Source: an uncultured Eggerthella sp. (lineage in GTDB: Bacteria; Actinomycetota; Coriobacteriia; Coriobacteriales; Eggerthellaceae). Taken from it: a stretch of DNA of 64,000 bases. The position numbers and the translations under genes are program-made. The notes below the pieces were generated by a model, which was not told the origin of the DNA, did not search any database, and saw only the letters and a program-made list of their open reading frames with translations. Positions 42,590 through 50,953 of the stretch are shown here, in pieces (position 1 is the stretch's first letter; the number at the start of each line of letters is the position of its first letter). Location of the stretch: positions 124,001-188,000 of the forward strand of contig UQFK01000002.1 of the NCBI GenBank assembly GCA_900540345.1, written 5' to 3'.

Positions 42590-44227
42590 TTACATCATGC
42601 CCATTCCGCCGCCCATGCCACCAGCTGCAGCAAGTGCGGAGAGGTCTGGACCTTCAGAAGGGATCTCGTTGACGGTTGCCTCGGTGATGAGAATGAGCGC
42701 CGCAACGGACGCTGCAGACTGCAGCGCGGTACGGGTCACCTTCACCGGGTCATTAACGCCCATAGCGATCATGTTGCCTGTCTCGCCATTCGCGAAGTTG
42801 ACGCCTTCACCCTTAGGCAGACCCTTCACCTTCTCGACCACAACGGAGCCTTCATAGCCAGCATTCTGAGCGATGGCACGCATCGGAGCCTCGAGTGCCT
42901 TACGGATGATATCGACGCCGACCTTCTCGTCGTTGTCGGCAAGGTTCAGGCCATCGAGCGCCGGGATCGCATTGATGAGCGCAACGCCACCACCAGCAAC
43001 GATACCCTCTTCAACTGCAGCACGCGTCGCCTGCAGTGCATCCTCGATGCGGCTCTTCTTCTCCTTGAGTTCAGACTCGGTCGCAGCGCCAACCTTAAGA
43101 ACAGCAACACCGCCGGAGAGCTTCGCAAGGCGTTCCTGGAGCTTCTCGCGGTCGAACTCGGACTCGAGACGCTCGAGCTCTGCGCGCATCGAAGCGACAC
43201 GCGCATCGACTGCAGCCTTGTCGCCTGCACCGTCGATGATGACGGTAGTGTCCTTGGAAACCTTCACGGTCTTTGCGGTACCCAGGTCCTCAAGCTTCAC
43301 ATCAGCAAGCGTCATGCCGAAGTCCTTAGAGACGACCTTGCCGCCGGTCACGACTGCAATGTCCTCGAGGATACGTGCACGACGATCGCCAAAGCCAGGA
43401 GCTTTGATCGCAACAACATTCAGCGTGCCACGCAGCTTGTTCAGAAGCAGCGTGCCCAGTGCTTCACCTTCAACGTCTTCAGCAACGATGAGGAGCGGAC
43501 GACCAGACTTCATGACCTGCTCGAGCAAAGGAATGAGGTCCTGAATCGAGGATACCTTGAGGTCAGTAAGCAGGATGAACGGCTCTGCGAGCACTGCTTC
43601 CATGCGCTCAGTATCGGTCGCCATGTAGGGAGAGATGTAGCCGCGGTCGTACTGCATACCTTGAACGATATCGATATCAATGCCGAAGGTCTGAGACTCT
43701 TCAACGGAGATAGCGCCATCTTTACCGACAGCTTCCATTGCCTCTGCGATCTTCTTGCCAATAACCTCGTCACCAGCAGAAATAGTACCAACGTTAGCGA
43801 CCTGATCTTCGGTGGTAACTGCCTGAGCGTCGTTCTTGATTGCTTCAACAACAGCCTCAGTCGCGACTTCGATACCACGGCGAATGCCCAGCGCATCTGC
43901 ACCAGCGGTAACATTGCGCAGGCCTTCGCCTACGATAACATCTGCAAGCAAGGTAGCGGTGGTTGTGCCGTCACCAGCGACATCGTTGGTCTTCACAGCT
44001 GCTTCGCGGACGAGCTGAGCGCCCATGTTCTCGACCGGATTCTCAAGATCGATCTCACGCGCGACTGTAACGCCATCGTTAGTAACGAGTGGAGCACCAA
44101 AAGAGCGCTCGAGTGCAACGTAGCGACCCTTAGGACCAAGCGTCACCTTGACCGCATCTGCAAGCTTCTTAACGCCAGCAGCCATACCGCTGCGTGCGTC
44201 TGCATCAAACAAAATCTCTTTTGCCAT
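42590..44227 (-). CDS. groL: Chaperonin GroEL
   Basis: The 545-residue large subunit of the 60-kDa chaperonin, with AVKVTLGPKGRYV (nucleotide phosphate loop), GDGTTTATLLADVI (catalytic Asp loop), and the Gly-Gly-Met C-terminal tail (GGMGGGMGMM). It folds substrate proteins in the ATP-driven GroEL-GroES cage. AAAGGA precedes the ATG. It follows groES by 60 bases in a CIRCE-controlled operon and ends at a strong terminator. No second groEL copy is visible in the window. Confidence 0.98.
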   Translation of the reverse strand: MAKEILFDADARSGMAAGVKKLADAVKVTLGPKGRYVALERSFGAPLVTNDGVTVAREIDLENPVENMGAQLVREAAVKTNDVAGDGTTTATLLADVIVGEGLRNVTAGADALGIRRGIEVATEAVVEAIKNDAQAVTTEDQVANVGTISAGDEVIGKKIAEAMEAVGKDGAISVEESQTFGIDIDIVQGMQYDRGYISPYMATDTERMEAVLAEPFILLTDLKVSSIQDLIPLLEQVMKSGRPLLIVAEDVEGEALGTLLLNKLRGTLNVVAIKAPGFGDRRARILEDIAVVTGGKVVSKDFGMTLADVKLEDLGTAKTVKVSKDTTVIIDGAGDKAAVDARVASMRAELERLESEFDREKLQERLAKLSGGVAVLKVGAATESELKEKKSRIEDALQATRAAVEEGIVAGGGVALINAIPALDGLNLADNDEKVGVDIIRKALEAPMRAIAQNAGYEGSVVVEKVKGLPKGEGVNFANGETGNMIAMGVNDPVKVTRTALQSAASVAALILITEATVNEIPSEGPDLSALAAAGGMGGGMGMM

Positions 44228-44287
44228 GAGTTAATGTCCTTTCAAATATCAATAAATGTTCGTAGAAACGTGAATAGATAACGCGAA

Positions 44288-44578
44288 CTACGCGGTATAT
44301 ACGGCGTAGATATCGTCTGCGCGCAAAATGAGCACAGCCTCGCCATCCACGTCGACTTCGGTACCACCGAATTTGCCATAAAGAACGCGATCGCCCACTT
44401 TCACCGGCATGGGAAGATGCTGGCCTTTGTTGTTGATGCGACCTTCACCAACTGCGAGAACAACGCCGGTCTGAGGCTTTTCCTTGGAATCAGGAGCGAT
44501 ATAGAGGCCACCTGCTGTGGTTTCCTGAGCCTCGTCCTGCTTGACGATGATGCGATCACCGAGCGGCTTCAAATTCAT
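44288..44578 (-). CDS. groS: Co-chaperonin GroES
   Basis: A 96-residue GroES beginning MNLKPLGDRIIVKQDEAQE, with the mobile loop ETTAGGLYIAPDSKEKPQ (about 20-37) that binds GroEL, and the conserved VGDRVLYGKFGGTEV strand. It is the first gene of the groES-groEL operon, preceded by AAGGAAAGGAAG and, 121 bases upstream, by a CIRCE operator. Confidence 0.98.
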   Translation of the reverse strand: MNLKPLGDRIIVKQDEAQETTAGGLYIAPDSKEKPQTGVVLAVGEGRINNKGQHLPMPVKVGDRVLYGKFGGTEVDVDGEAVLILRADDIYAVYTA

Positions 44579-44698
44579 GTACGTACTTCCTTTCCTTTAT
44601 GCATCCTCTTATGGATACCTTATTACCTGGCTTGCCTCTGTGCGCGCTGTCCGAGTTAGGCAGCCGATCAAGCATGCTGCAACAGCGTCAGATAGCAA

Positions 44699-44725
44699 TT
44701 AGCACTCTTCAATGTCGAGTGCTAA
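44699..44725 (-). promoter_or_regulatory. CIRCE operator (HrcA binding site)
   Basis: A perfect TTAGCACTC-N9-GAGTGCTAA inverted repeat, identical to the CIRCE consensus, 121 bases upstream of the groES ATG. It indicates heat-shock control by the HrcA repressor; hrcA itself is not in the window. Confidence 0.97.
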
Positions 44726-44733
44726 CCCTGATA

Positions 44734-44761
44734 ATACTATCAACTTTTACCATGAATGCAA
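44734..44761 (-). promoter_or_regulatory. Candidate groESL promoter
   Basis: On the minus strand TTGCAT (44756-44761) and TAGTAT (44734-44739) are 16 bases apart, placing the transcription start at the upstream edge of CIRCE, the usual arrangement. A shifted TATTAT (44731-44736) is an alternative -10. Confidence 0.5.
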
Positions 44762-44859
44762 GCAAGCATTAAGAAAATATGCGCGTTTGTCACTTAGGTT
44801 CATAAAACGGTAACGAAGCACACAAGTTGTGCATAAAAGAAGGCCACAGTAATCGAGCG

Positions 44860-45678
44860 CTACGCATAGAACTTCACATCAGGAAATGGCGGCTCGACCG
44901 CGCGCTTGAAGGCATAGGAGTTCGTGCGCCGGATCGCGTACGTCACCTCGTCGGCATCGAAGCCTGCGGCGACGATCTCTTCTGCGCTCTTGCCCTGCTC
45001 GAAATGCGCGATAAGGATCTTATCAAGCGTCTCGTAGTCGATACCGAGCGCTTTTTCGTCTTCTGCACCAGGAGAAAGTTCAGCACTGGGAGGCTTTGTG
45101 ATGATGTGCTCGGGAATCGGCGCTCCCTTGCCTTCTGCTACTGCACGCTCGTTCACCCAACGGGAAAGCGCGAACACGTCGGTCTTATAGAGGCCGCCAA
45201 TCGGCGCGAACGCACCAGACGTATCGCCATAGAGCGTTGAAAAACCCATAGCCGCTTCACTCTTATTGCCCGTATTCACCATCATCCAACCAAACGCATT
45301 TGAAAGCGCCATTAGACACACCATTCGACAGCGCGCCTGCGTATTCTCGGACGCAAGTCCTGCAAGCTTACCGCCCACCGCATCTTCGAGCGTTCGGACG
45401 AACGCCTCATAAGGATCCACGATCGAAATGCGCTCGACCTTGATGTTCAAATTCGCAGCCAGATCTTCTGCGTCGGTGATAGAATGATCGCTCGAATAAG
45501 GACCGGGCAACATATAAGCATGCACACGATCGGGTCCAAAAGCATCTGCGCACATGACCGCGACGAGCGCCGAATCGATGCCACCCGAAAGTCCTAGCAC
45601 CACATCGGTGAAGCCAGCGCAAGCAGCATAGTCTTTCAATGCCTCAACGCATGACGCGTACTTTTGATCGAGATCCAT
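44860..45678 (-). CDS. nadE: NAD+ synthase (synthetase-only form)
   Basis: The 272-residue protein carries the PP-loop SGGIDSA (31-37), GPYSSDHSITDAEDLA, and the NTGNKSEAAMGFSTLYGD and ITKPPSAELSPGAEDEKALGIDYE blocks of short NadE. It lacks the N-terminal nitrilase domain, so it amidates nicotinic acid adenine dinucleotide with ammonia. ATG 45678 follows GGAGGAG. It completes the pathway started by nadA/nadB at the other end of the window. Confidence 0.93.
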   Translation of the reverse strand: MDLDQKYASCVEALKDYAACAGFTDVVLGLSGGIDSALVAVMCADAFGPDRVHAYMLPGPYSSDHSITDAEDLAANLNIKVERISIVDPYEAFVRTLEDAVGGKLAGLASENTQARCRMVCLMALSNAFGWMMVNTGNKSEAAMGFSTLYGDTSGAFAPIGGLYKTDVFALSRWVNERAVAEGKGAPIPEHIITKPPSAELSPGAEDEKALGIDYETLDKILIAHFEQGKSAEEIVAAGFDADEVTYAIRRTNSYAFKRAVEPPFPDVKFYA

Positions 45679-45759
45679 TGCCCTACTCCTCCGCGTAAGA
45701 ATGCAATTCATGCAAGAGCTCTCTGCCCCGCATTCGCAACGCTGATCACAGCCTAATGA

Positions 45760-46410
45760 CTAGAGTGCACGAATCTGCTCTGCGAGCCATTCTGCCCATG
45801 CATCAACGCCTTTACCATTTGTAGCAGACATCGGAAAGATAGGTGCCGTAGGATTGAGATTCTTAATATGTTCGTAAAAAAGCTCTTGGTCGAAATTGAA
45901 GACTGGCGCAGTGTCGATCTTGTTGAGCACGATAGCCGATGCGGCCTGGAAGACCCCCGGATACTTGAGCGGCTTATCGTCGCCTTCAGGAACTGAAAGG
46001 ATCATCGCCTTCATGTTTTCGCCCAGATCAAAGTCAGTCGGACATACCAGATTTCCCACGTTCTCGATGATAATAAGATCAAGATTATCCAGATCGAGCA
46101 CCTCGACCGCACGACGGATCATCGCGCTTTCAAGATGACAAGCGCCACCTGTGTTGATCTGCACTGCTGGTGTGCCTTGATCCTTTATCTTCTCGGAATC
46201 GACCGAAGAAGCGATATCGCCTTCGATGACCGCGATATTGAACTCATCGCGCAGCGCCTCGATCGTTGCAAGGATCGTAGAAGTCTTACCCGATCCCGGC
46301 GATGCGAGCAAATCAAGCACGAAGACTCTCTTGTCTTTGAAAAGCTGACGGTTCTCGTCAGCAAGACGGTCGTTCTTGTCCAGAATCGGCTGATGGAGAT
46401 CGATCTGCAT
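45760..46410 (-). CDS. hypB: Hydrogenase nickel-incorporation GTPase HypB
   Basis: A 216-residue SIMIBI-class GTPase: P-loop LASPGSGKT (35-43), VIEGDIASSVDSEKI (switch region), INTGGACHLES, IIENVGNLVCPTDFDLGE (metal-binding loop with Cys) and VLNKIDTAP (NKxD). It lacks the His-rich nickel-storage N-terminus and the N-terminal CxxCGC motif of E. coli HypB. It inserts nickel into NiFe hydrogenases with HypA. The gene starts four bases after hypA. Hydrogenase structural genes are not in the window. Confidence 0.92.
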   Translation of the reverse strand: MQIDLHQPILDKNDRLADENRQLFKDKRVFVLDLLASPGSGKTSTILATIEALRDEFNIAVIEGDIASSVDSEKIKDQGTPAVQINTGGACHLESAMIRRAVEVLDLDNLDLIIIENVGNLVCPTDFDLGENMKAMILSVPEGDDKPLKYPGVFQAASAIVLNKIDTAPVFNFDQELFYEHIKNLNPTAPIFPMSATNGKGVDAWAEWLAEQIRAL

Positions 46411-46414
46411 AGCA

Positions 46415-46786
46415 TTACTCCTCTTCGTCCTCTTCGTCGGGCACGTCTACCTCGATCGAAGTTATATGTAATTCTTTTCCTTCGAGCAACTGAAGAAGCG
46501 GACTACCGCATTCAGGGCAGGTCATATGAAAACGGTCATGCGTAAATTCATTGCCGCACTGGGTGCAGATGCTCTTGGGCTGAACCATCTCGACCTCAAG
46601 CGTGGCACCCTCGAAATACGGATCGCTTTCCGAAAGCGCTTCGAAGGCGAACTGGAGCGCATCTTCGATCGCCTCGGTCATAACACCGACCGAAAGCGAG
46701 ACTTTCAACACACGTGTGGCGCCAGCTTCACGGGCAGCATTGCCCACCGACTCCATCACACCTGTCATGATGCCCAGCTCGTGCAT
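46415..46786 (-). CDS. hypA: Hydrogenase nickel metallochaperone HypA
   Basis: The 123-residue protein starts MHELGIMTGVMESV; the N-terminal Met-His-Glu binds nickel. The zinc site has two CxxC pairs, CTQC (74-77) and CPEC (90-93). The tail is very acidic (DEEDEEE). It delivers nickel to the hydrogenase large subunit with HypB. The start overlaps the tatC stop by one base (TAATG), so expression is linked to the Tat export genes upstream. Confidence 0.92.
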   Translation of the reverse strand: MHELGIMTGVMESVGNAAREAGATRVLKVSLSVGVMTEAIEDALQFAFEALSESDPYFEGATLEVEMVQPKSICTQCGNEFTHDRFHMTCPECGSPLLQLLEGKELHITSIEVDVPDEEDEEE

Positions 46787-47697
46787 TACCGCTCCTTGGT
46801 GTTCGATGCCTCTGTGGGGGTCTTTCCCTTTTGGGATGTCAAGGTCTCCTCGCTGCCCCACAGGTGCTCATCGAAATCGCGCTTGAGCTGATGGAGCTCT
46901 TCGCGCGCTTCTTGTGCTTCTTGCGCCTCGATAGCTGCTTTTTCCTCTTGGGTCTTCTTACGCTTGCGCAGGGCAATGCGCGCAACCAGGAGACTCAGCT
47001 CATAGAGCAGCACGAGGGCGGCAAACATAAGGCCCATCGTAACAGGAGAAGCATCTGGCGTGACCATGGCCGAGAAGATAAGCAGTCCAATATAGACATA
47101 ACGCCAACTCTTGCGCAGTTTATCGTATGGAACGATGTTGAACATGACCAGATAGAAGACAACGAGCGGCAATTCGAAACCGAAGCCAAAGCCGATCTCG
47201 AACTTGATGATGATGTCGACCCATTTGCTGGCTTCAGGCAGGATGTTCGCAAACCCAGAAGCCTGGTCGGTAAGCCATTCGAATGCTGGCGGCAAAATGA
47301 TCAAATAACAAAAGATCGTACCTAAGATGAAGAGCGCAACGCCTACGAAGAACGTCGGCAAGAACCACTTGCGCTCCTTGGGTTTGAGCGCAGGCAAGAA
47401 GAATGCAAGGATCTGCCACAAGATAAACGGAGCAGTAGCAACGATAGATGCCCAAAACGCGATCTGAAAGCGTAGTGCAAACGCGTCGAAAGCGCCGAAC
47501 ACATTGAGCAGTACTTCCCCGCTCTCGTTTGCGGGTAGGTACTGCGCAACGGGCATAAGAAGCAACTGAGCAATGGTAGGCGTGCCGAGGTAGAAGATGA
47601 TGCATGCGATAAGCAATACCACCACAATGCGCACCAAGCGCATGCGCAGCTCTCCCAAATGCTCCATGAGCGACATTCGCGCAGGTCCGATAGGCAT
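46786..47697 (-). CDS. tatC: Twin-arginine translocase subunit TatC
   Basis: The 303-residue six-helix membrane protein has the TatC signature MEHLGELRMRLVRIV near 12-26 and FGFGFELPLVVFYLV near 168-182 (the conserved Phe-Glu-Xaa-Pro). The C-terminal tail of about 70 residues is unusually long, charged and helical (RKRKKTQEEKAAIEAQ...REELHQLKRDFDEH). TatC recognises twin-arginine signal peptides of folded exported proteins. ATG 47697 overlaps the tatA stop (TGATG). Confidence 0.93.
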   Translation of the reverse strand: MPIGPARMSLMEHLGELRMRLVRIVVVLLIACIIFYLGTPTIAQLLLMPVAQYLPANESGEVLLNVFGAFDAFALRFQIAFWASIVATAPFILWQILAFFLPALKPKERKWFLPTFFVGVALFILGTIFCYLIILPPAFEWLTDQASGFANILPEASKWVDIIIKFEIGFGFGFELPLVVFYLVMFNIVPYDKLRKSWRYVYIGLLIFSAMVTPDASPVTMGLMFAALVLLYELSLLVARIALRKRKKTQEEKAAIEAQEAQEAREELHQLKRDFDEHLWGSEETLTSQKGKTPTEASNTKER

Positions 47698-48245
47698 CAC
47701 TTCTCACCCCCATCGGAACTGGGAGCAGCATCTTGCGCTTCAGGTTTTTCGCTACGGATGAACTGCTTGTTCATGGGTACGTTGCCATAAAGCTCGTCTG
47801 CGGTTGGTCTTGTAGCGCCACTCGTTGCTTGTTGTGCAGCTGATTCGGCTTTCTTCGCTGCCTCAGCACGCATCTTCGCACGATTCGCGTCGATTTCGGC
47901 TTGCTTTGCCTGATCAAGCTCAGAGCGCTTCTTCATCTCGGCACGTTCGCGATCGTAGCGGGCTTTGCGCTCGGCAAAAGTTTCTTCATCGGCTGCACGC
48001 TCGATCTTCTGCTTCGCTGCAGTGTGCGCACGATCGATCGCACGCGCAGGATTCTTGAACGGCTCGTCTGCCGAAGGATCAAATATCTCTTCGCGAATTA
48101 CGCCATCCATCTCGTCTTTAGCTTTTTTGAATTTGTTGATGGCCATACCGAGCGTCTTGGCTATCTCCGGCAGCTTATCGGGGCCGAAGATCAAGAAGCC
48201 GAAGAGGATTATGAGAAATAACTCGAATCCGCCGATTCCAAACAA
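47697..48245 (-). CDS. tatA: Sec-independent translocase TatA (TatA/B)
   Basis: An unusually long (182 residues) TatA: membrane helix FELFLIILFGFLIFGPDKLPE near 7-27 with the FGP hinge, an amphipathic helix (IAKTLGMAINKFKKAKDEM), then a long Ala/Glu/Lys/Arg-rich helical tail. The codon at 48243-48245 is TTG and there is no in-frame ATG at that place, so TTG is the start (AGAGGC upstream). No separate TatB is seen, so a minimal TatA-TatC system is likely. Confidence 0.85.
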   Translation of the reverse strand: MFGIGGFELFLIILFGFLIFGPDKLPEIAKTLGMAINKFKKAKDEMDGVIREEIFDPSADEPFKNPARAIDRAHTAAKQKIERAADEETFAERKARYDRERAEMKKRSELDQAKQAEIDANRAKMRAEAAKKAESAAQQATSGATRPTADELYGNVPMNKQFIRSEKPEAQDAAPSSDGGEK

Positions 48246-48285
48246 GACACAGCCTCTAATCTTTTACCAAACGAGCGCGCCCGTC

Positions 48286-48489
48286 TTACGAAGCGCCGCC
48301 AAGAACCATCAGTCCGACCGTAGGGATCGAGAGCGCAAGAACCAAGATGATGCATACGACGATAACACCCACGCGTTTCAAAAACGCCGCGCGCGCCTGC
48401 TTTTCAGCAGCACGACGCTGGCGATCGATCGCAGCTTGTCTGCGCTGTTCAGCTTGCTTAGCAGAGATCTTCTGTTTCTTTCCAGCCAT
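48286..48489 (-). CDS. Small single-pass membrane protein of unknown function
   Basis: A 67-residue protein: a very basic, Gln/Arg/Lys/Ala-rich N-terminal helix (MAGKKQKISAKQAEQRRQ...) followed by one membrane helix (about 39-62) and a short GGAS end. GGAAAGAG lies upstream and tatA begins 40 bases downstream, so it is probably co-transcribed with the Tat genes. I do not recognise a family; a role in the Tat system is only suggested by position. Confidence 0.6.
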   Translation of the reverse strand: MAGKKQKISAKQAEQRRQAAIDRQRRAAEKQARAAFLKRVGVIVVCIILVLALSIPTVGLMVLGGAS

Positions 48490-48615
48490 TGCGTAAAACT
48501 CTTTCCTACGATGAGGTCACTTTACCTTACCGAGCGGGAGCTTTGATGCTCTATTCGGTGTGGTGTAGGCAAACACACCGAAGAAGGTTACGAGAAGCTT
48601 CCTATCGCTCGTAAA

Positions 48616-49974
48616 TTATTGCGGACGAAGCGAGCTGCGGATGCTTAGCACGCGCGCGATATTCTTCGCAACATCGGAGCCTTCCACATGCCACTGACCA
48701 CGCTCGAAGAGAATATCGCCATCGACCATGGTCATCATGACGTCATTGTTCGATGCGGAGCTCAAAAGCGTAAAGATTGGATCGTTCATGGAAGTCTGAT
48801 GTGAACCCGCCAGGTCGATCGCGATGATGTCTGCCTGCTTGCCCACTTCGAGTGAGCCGACCTTGTCATCGATACCAAGCACTTTTGCAGAAGAGAGCGT
48901 GCCCATCTCCAAAAGCGTCTGAGCGCTGATGAAATCGCGATTATTCAGTGCGCGTTGGATAAGCAGCTCGACACGCATCTCAGTGAAGATGTCCACGAAG
49001 TCGAGTGAGCCTGGTGCACCTGTGGCAAGACCCACGCGCAACCCTGCACGCAAGTACTCATCGACAGGAGCAACACCCATGCCCAACTGCGCATTCAAGC
49101 TCGGCGTAACTGCGATCGCCACGTCGTATTCCTTCAGCTTGTTGATGTCGTCGCTATCGACCCAAACACCATAGATCACCATGACGTTTTCGGCATCGAA
49201 GCCATCCCAATTGAGCACGTAGTTCACCGGTGTGACACCCGTTGGCAACCAAGGGGGCAGCTCCATGAAGCCTGAAAGCTCGAAGCGAATATCGCTCTCG
49301 ATCGCACGACCGTGCTTGACGAAACGATATTCTTCGCGGCTGCCAGCAAGGCGAATCGCAACTGGCAAGTTATGTTCGAGCGCATACTGCGAGACAGTCT
49401 TGTAGATAAGCGGATGACACTGAAAGACCGGTGCGGGTGCCAGACCGAACGAAACACGATCGGACGTAAGGCCCTTTGACCACTTCTCCAAATCGCTGAC
49501 GCCCTTCTTTAGCGCGTAGTTAACCAGATTCTTATCGATCGCAGAAATCTCGCGGTAAACCACTGCACGAAGACCGAGCTTGTCGGCAGCCTTTGCACAC
49601 GAGCCAGTCGTGGTGACATCGCCCACAGTAGTGATGCCACTCGCAAGTGCTTCGAGCGCACCAAGATAGGCAGATTCGTATGATTCTTCAGGAGTGAGGC
49701 GCCTGCGCAGATCAGAGATCTCTTTCATCCACGCAGCATACGGCACATCGTTCATAAGGCCGCGCATGATGGCATCTTCAAGGCGCGCATACAGGTCGAT
49801 CATGCCCGGGCAGAGCGCTGCCATACCGAAATCGCGCACCTCTTCATCGGCATAACGCATGCGCATCATATCTGCTTGACCGATATCGGCGATGGTGCCG
49901 TCCTTGACCAAGATCGCGCCATTCTCGATCGGCGCAGACGATACGGGTAAAACATGTTGTGCGCACAGCAGCAT
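48616..49974 (-). CDS. Amidohydrolase-fold protein lacking the metal ligands (SsnA/TrzA-like pseudoenzyme)
   Basis: A 452-residue protein with the full chlorohydrolase/SsnA architecture: small beta domain (1-55, 385-450), PGMIDLY at the barrel entry (56-62) and family blocks DLRRRLTPEESY, SGITTVGDV and VAPVDEYLRAGLRVGLATGAPG. The metal site is destroyed: the HxH of PGxIDxHxH is Tyr62 and Arg64, the HxxE strand is Arg208...Gly211, the next His is Tyr268 (VIYGVWVD), and the aspartate of the GTDG loop is Gly319. The protein is intact and not frameshifted, so it is likely a conserved non-metal protein, perhaps binding or regulatory. It follows menG by 85 bases on the same strand. Confidence 0.75.
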   Translation of the reverse strand: MLLCAQHVLPVSSAPIENGAILVKDGTIADIGQADMMRMRYADEEVRDFGMAALCPGMIDLYARLEDAIMRGLMNDVPYAAWMKEISDLRRRLTPEESYESAYLGALEALASGITTVGDVTTTGSCAKAADKLGLRAVVYREISAIDKNLVNYALKKGVSDLEKWSKGLTSDRVSFGLAPAPVFQCHPLIYKTVSQYALEHNLPVAIRLAGSREEYRFVKHGRAIESDIRFELSGFMELPPWLPTGVTPVNYVLNWDGFDAENVMVIYGVWVDSDDINKLKEYDVAIAVTPSLNAQLGMGVAPVDEYLRAGLRVGLATGAPGSLDFVDIFTEMRVELLIQRALNNRDFISAQTLLEMGTLSSAKVLGIDDKVGSLEVGKQADIIAIDLAGSHQTSMNDPIFTLLSSASNNDVMMTMVDGDILFERGQWHVEGSDVAKNIARVLSIRSSLRPQ

Positions 49975-50059
49975 GGGCTTTCCTCCTGATGTATAAAGCT
50001 CACGCGATATCTTATCACGGATGAAGGGTCAGATTTGCTCACAGGGAGGAGGGGTTCAA

Positions 50060-50830
50060 TTAATCCTTATATGCGATATGGACAGCGGCAACACCAAAAG
50101 TAACATTGGTCCATTCGACCTTGTTGAAGCCTGCACTCTTGAGCATGGCTGCAAAACCTGCCTGATCAGGAAAAGCCCTGATGGACTTTGCGAGATAGAT
50201 GAAACCTGACGCATCACCTGTGCAGATCTTGCCCCAAAGCGGAATACCAAAACGCAAATATAGGCGATAGCCCAGGCGCATGAGCGGATTGGGTGGTGTC
50301 GAGAATTCAAGCACACACAGTGCCCCACCTGGCTTCAAGATACGATACATCTCCGAGAGCGCCTGTTCTCGCTTGGGCATATTACGAATTCCATAAGACA
50401 TGGTGACGATGTCGAAGCTTTCGTTTTCGTAAGGAATATCCTGCCCATCGACCACCGCAAGATCGACTGGCACGCCACGATTCTCGCCTTCCTCAAGACG
50501 TTCCATGGCAACTTCGAGCATGGCAGGCGTGTAGTCGGAAAGAATGATCTCTTTTGGCTTCTTGCGATTGCATGCCATGAAGGTCACATCTCCTGTGCCA
50601 CCTGCAATATCAAGCATGCGTGTATCGGAAGTGATGGGCGAGCTGTCGATGAGCGTCTCGAGCCATGAGATGTACTGGCCGAAACTCGATAGGCGATTGA
50701 ATCGCTCATAGTCCCAAGCAATATCGGTAAAGATCTTCTGGACACGATCGGACGAGATCTGCGCAGGTGCGTTTTCACCTGTTGCAGTGTCGATCGAATG
50801 CGCATGATTCTGTTCGTTCGATTCGGTCAT
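50060..50830 (-). CDS. menG: Demethylmenaquinone methyltransferase (MenG/UbiE)
   Basis: The 256-residue SAM-dependent methyltransferase shows IFTDIAWDYERFNRLSSFG near 31-49, the SAM motif MLDIAGGTGDVTF and the family end motifs YGIRNMPKREQAL and RILKPGGALCVLEFSTPPN. It methylates demethylmenaquinone to menaquinone, the respiratory quinone expected in this lineage. The amidohydrolase-like gene follows. The N-terminal 28 residues are a polar extension. Confidence 0.92.
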   Translation of the reverse strand: MTESNEQNHAHSIDTATGENAPAQISSDRVQKIFTDIAWDYERFNRLSSFGQYISWLETLIDSSPITSDTRMLDIAGGTGDVTFMACNRKKPKEIILSDYTPAMLEVAMERLEEGENRGVPVDLAVVDGQDIPYENESFDIVTMSYGIRNMPKREQALSEMYRILKPGGALCVLEFSTPPNPLMRLGYRLYLRFGIPLWGKICTGDASGFIYLAKSIRAFPDQAGFAAMLKSAGFNKVEWTNVTFGVAAVHIAYKD

Positions 50831-50953
50831 AGCCCTCGAAGTTCTTGGTCATTCGTTTTAGCCTATCAAAGTGCATATGCGCCTTGATATACCTTCTGCG
50901 TGATAATCGTAGCCATACCCCACGGTGAAAGCAATCAGGGTTTTTGGAGCGGC

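Noticed and set aside
48547..48571. CGGTGTG/CACACCG hairpin after the amidohydrolase-like gene
   Set aside because: No T run follows on the minus strand; left uncalled.
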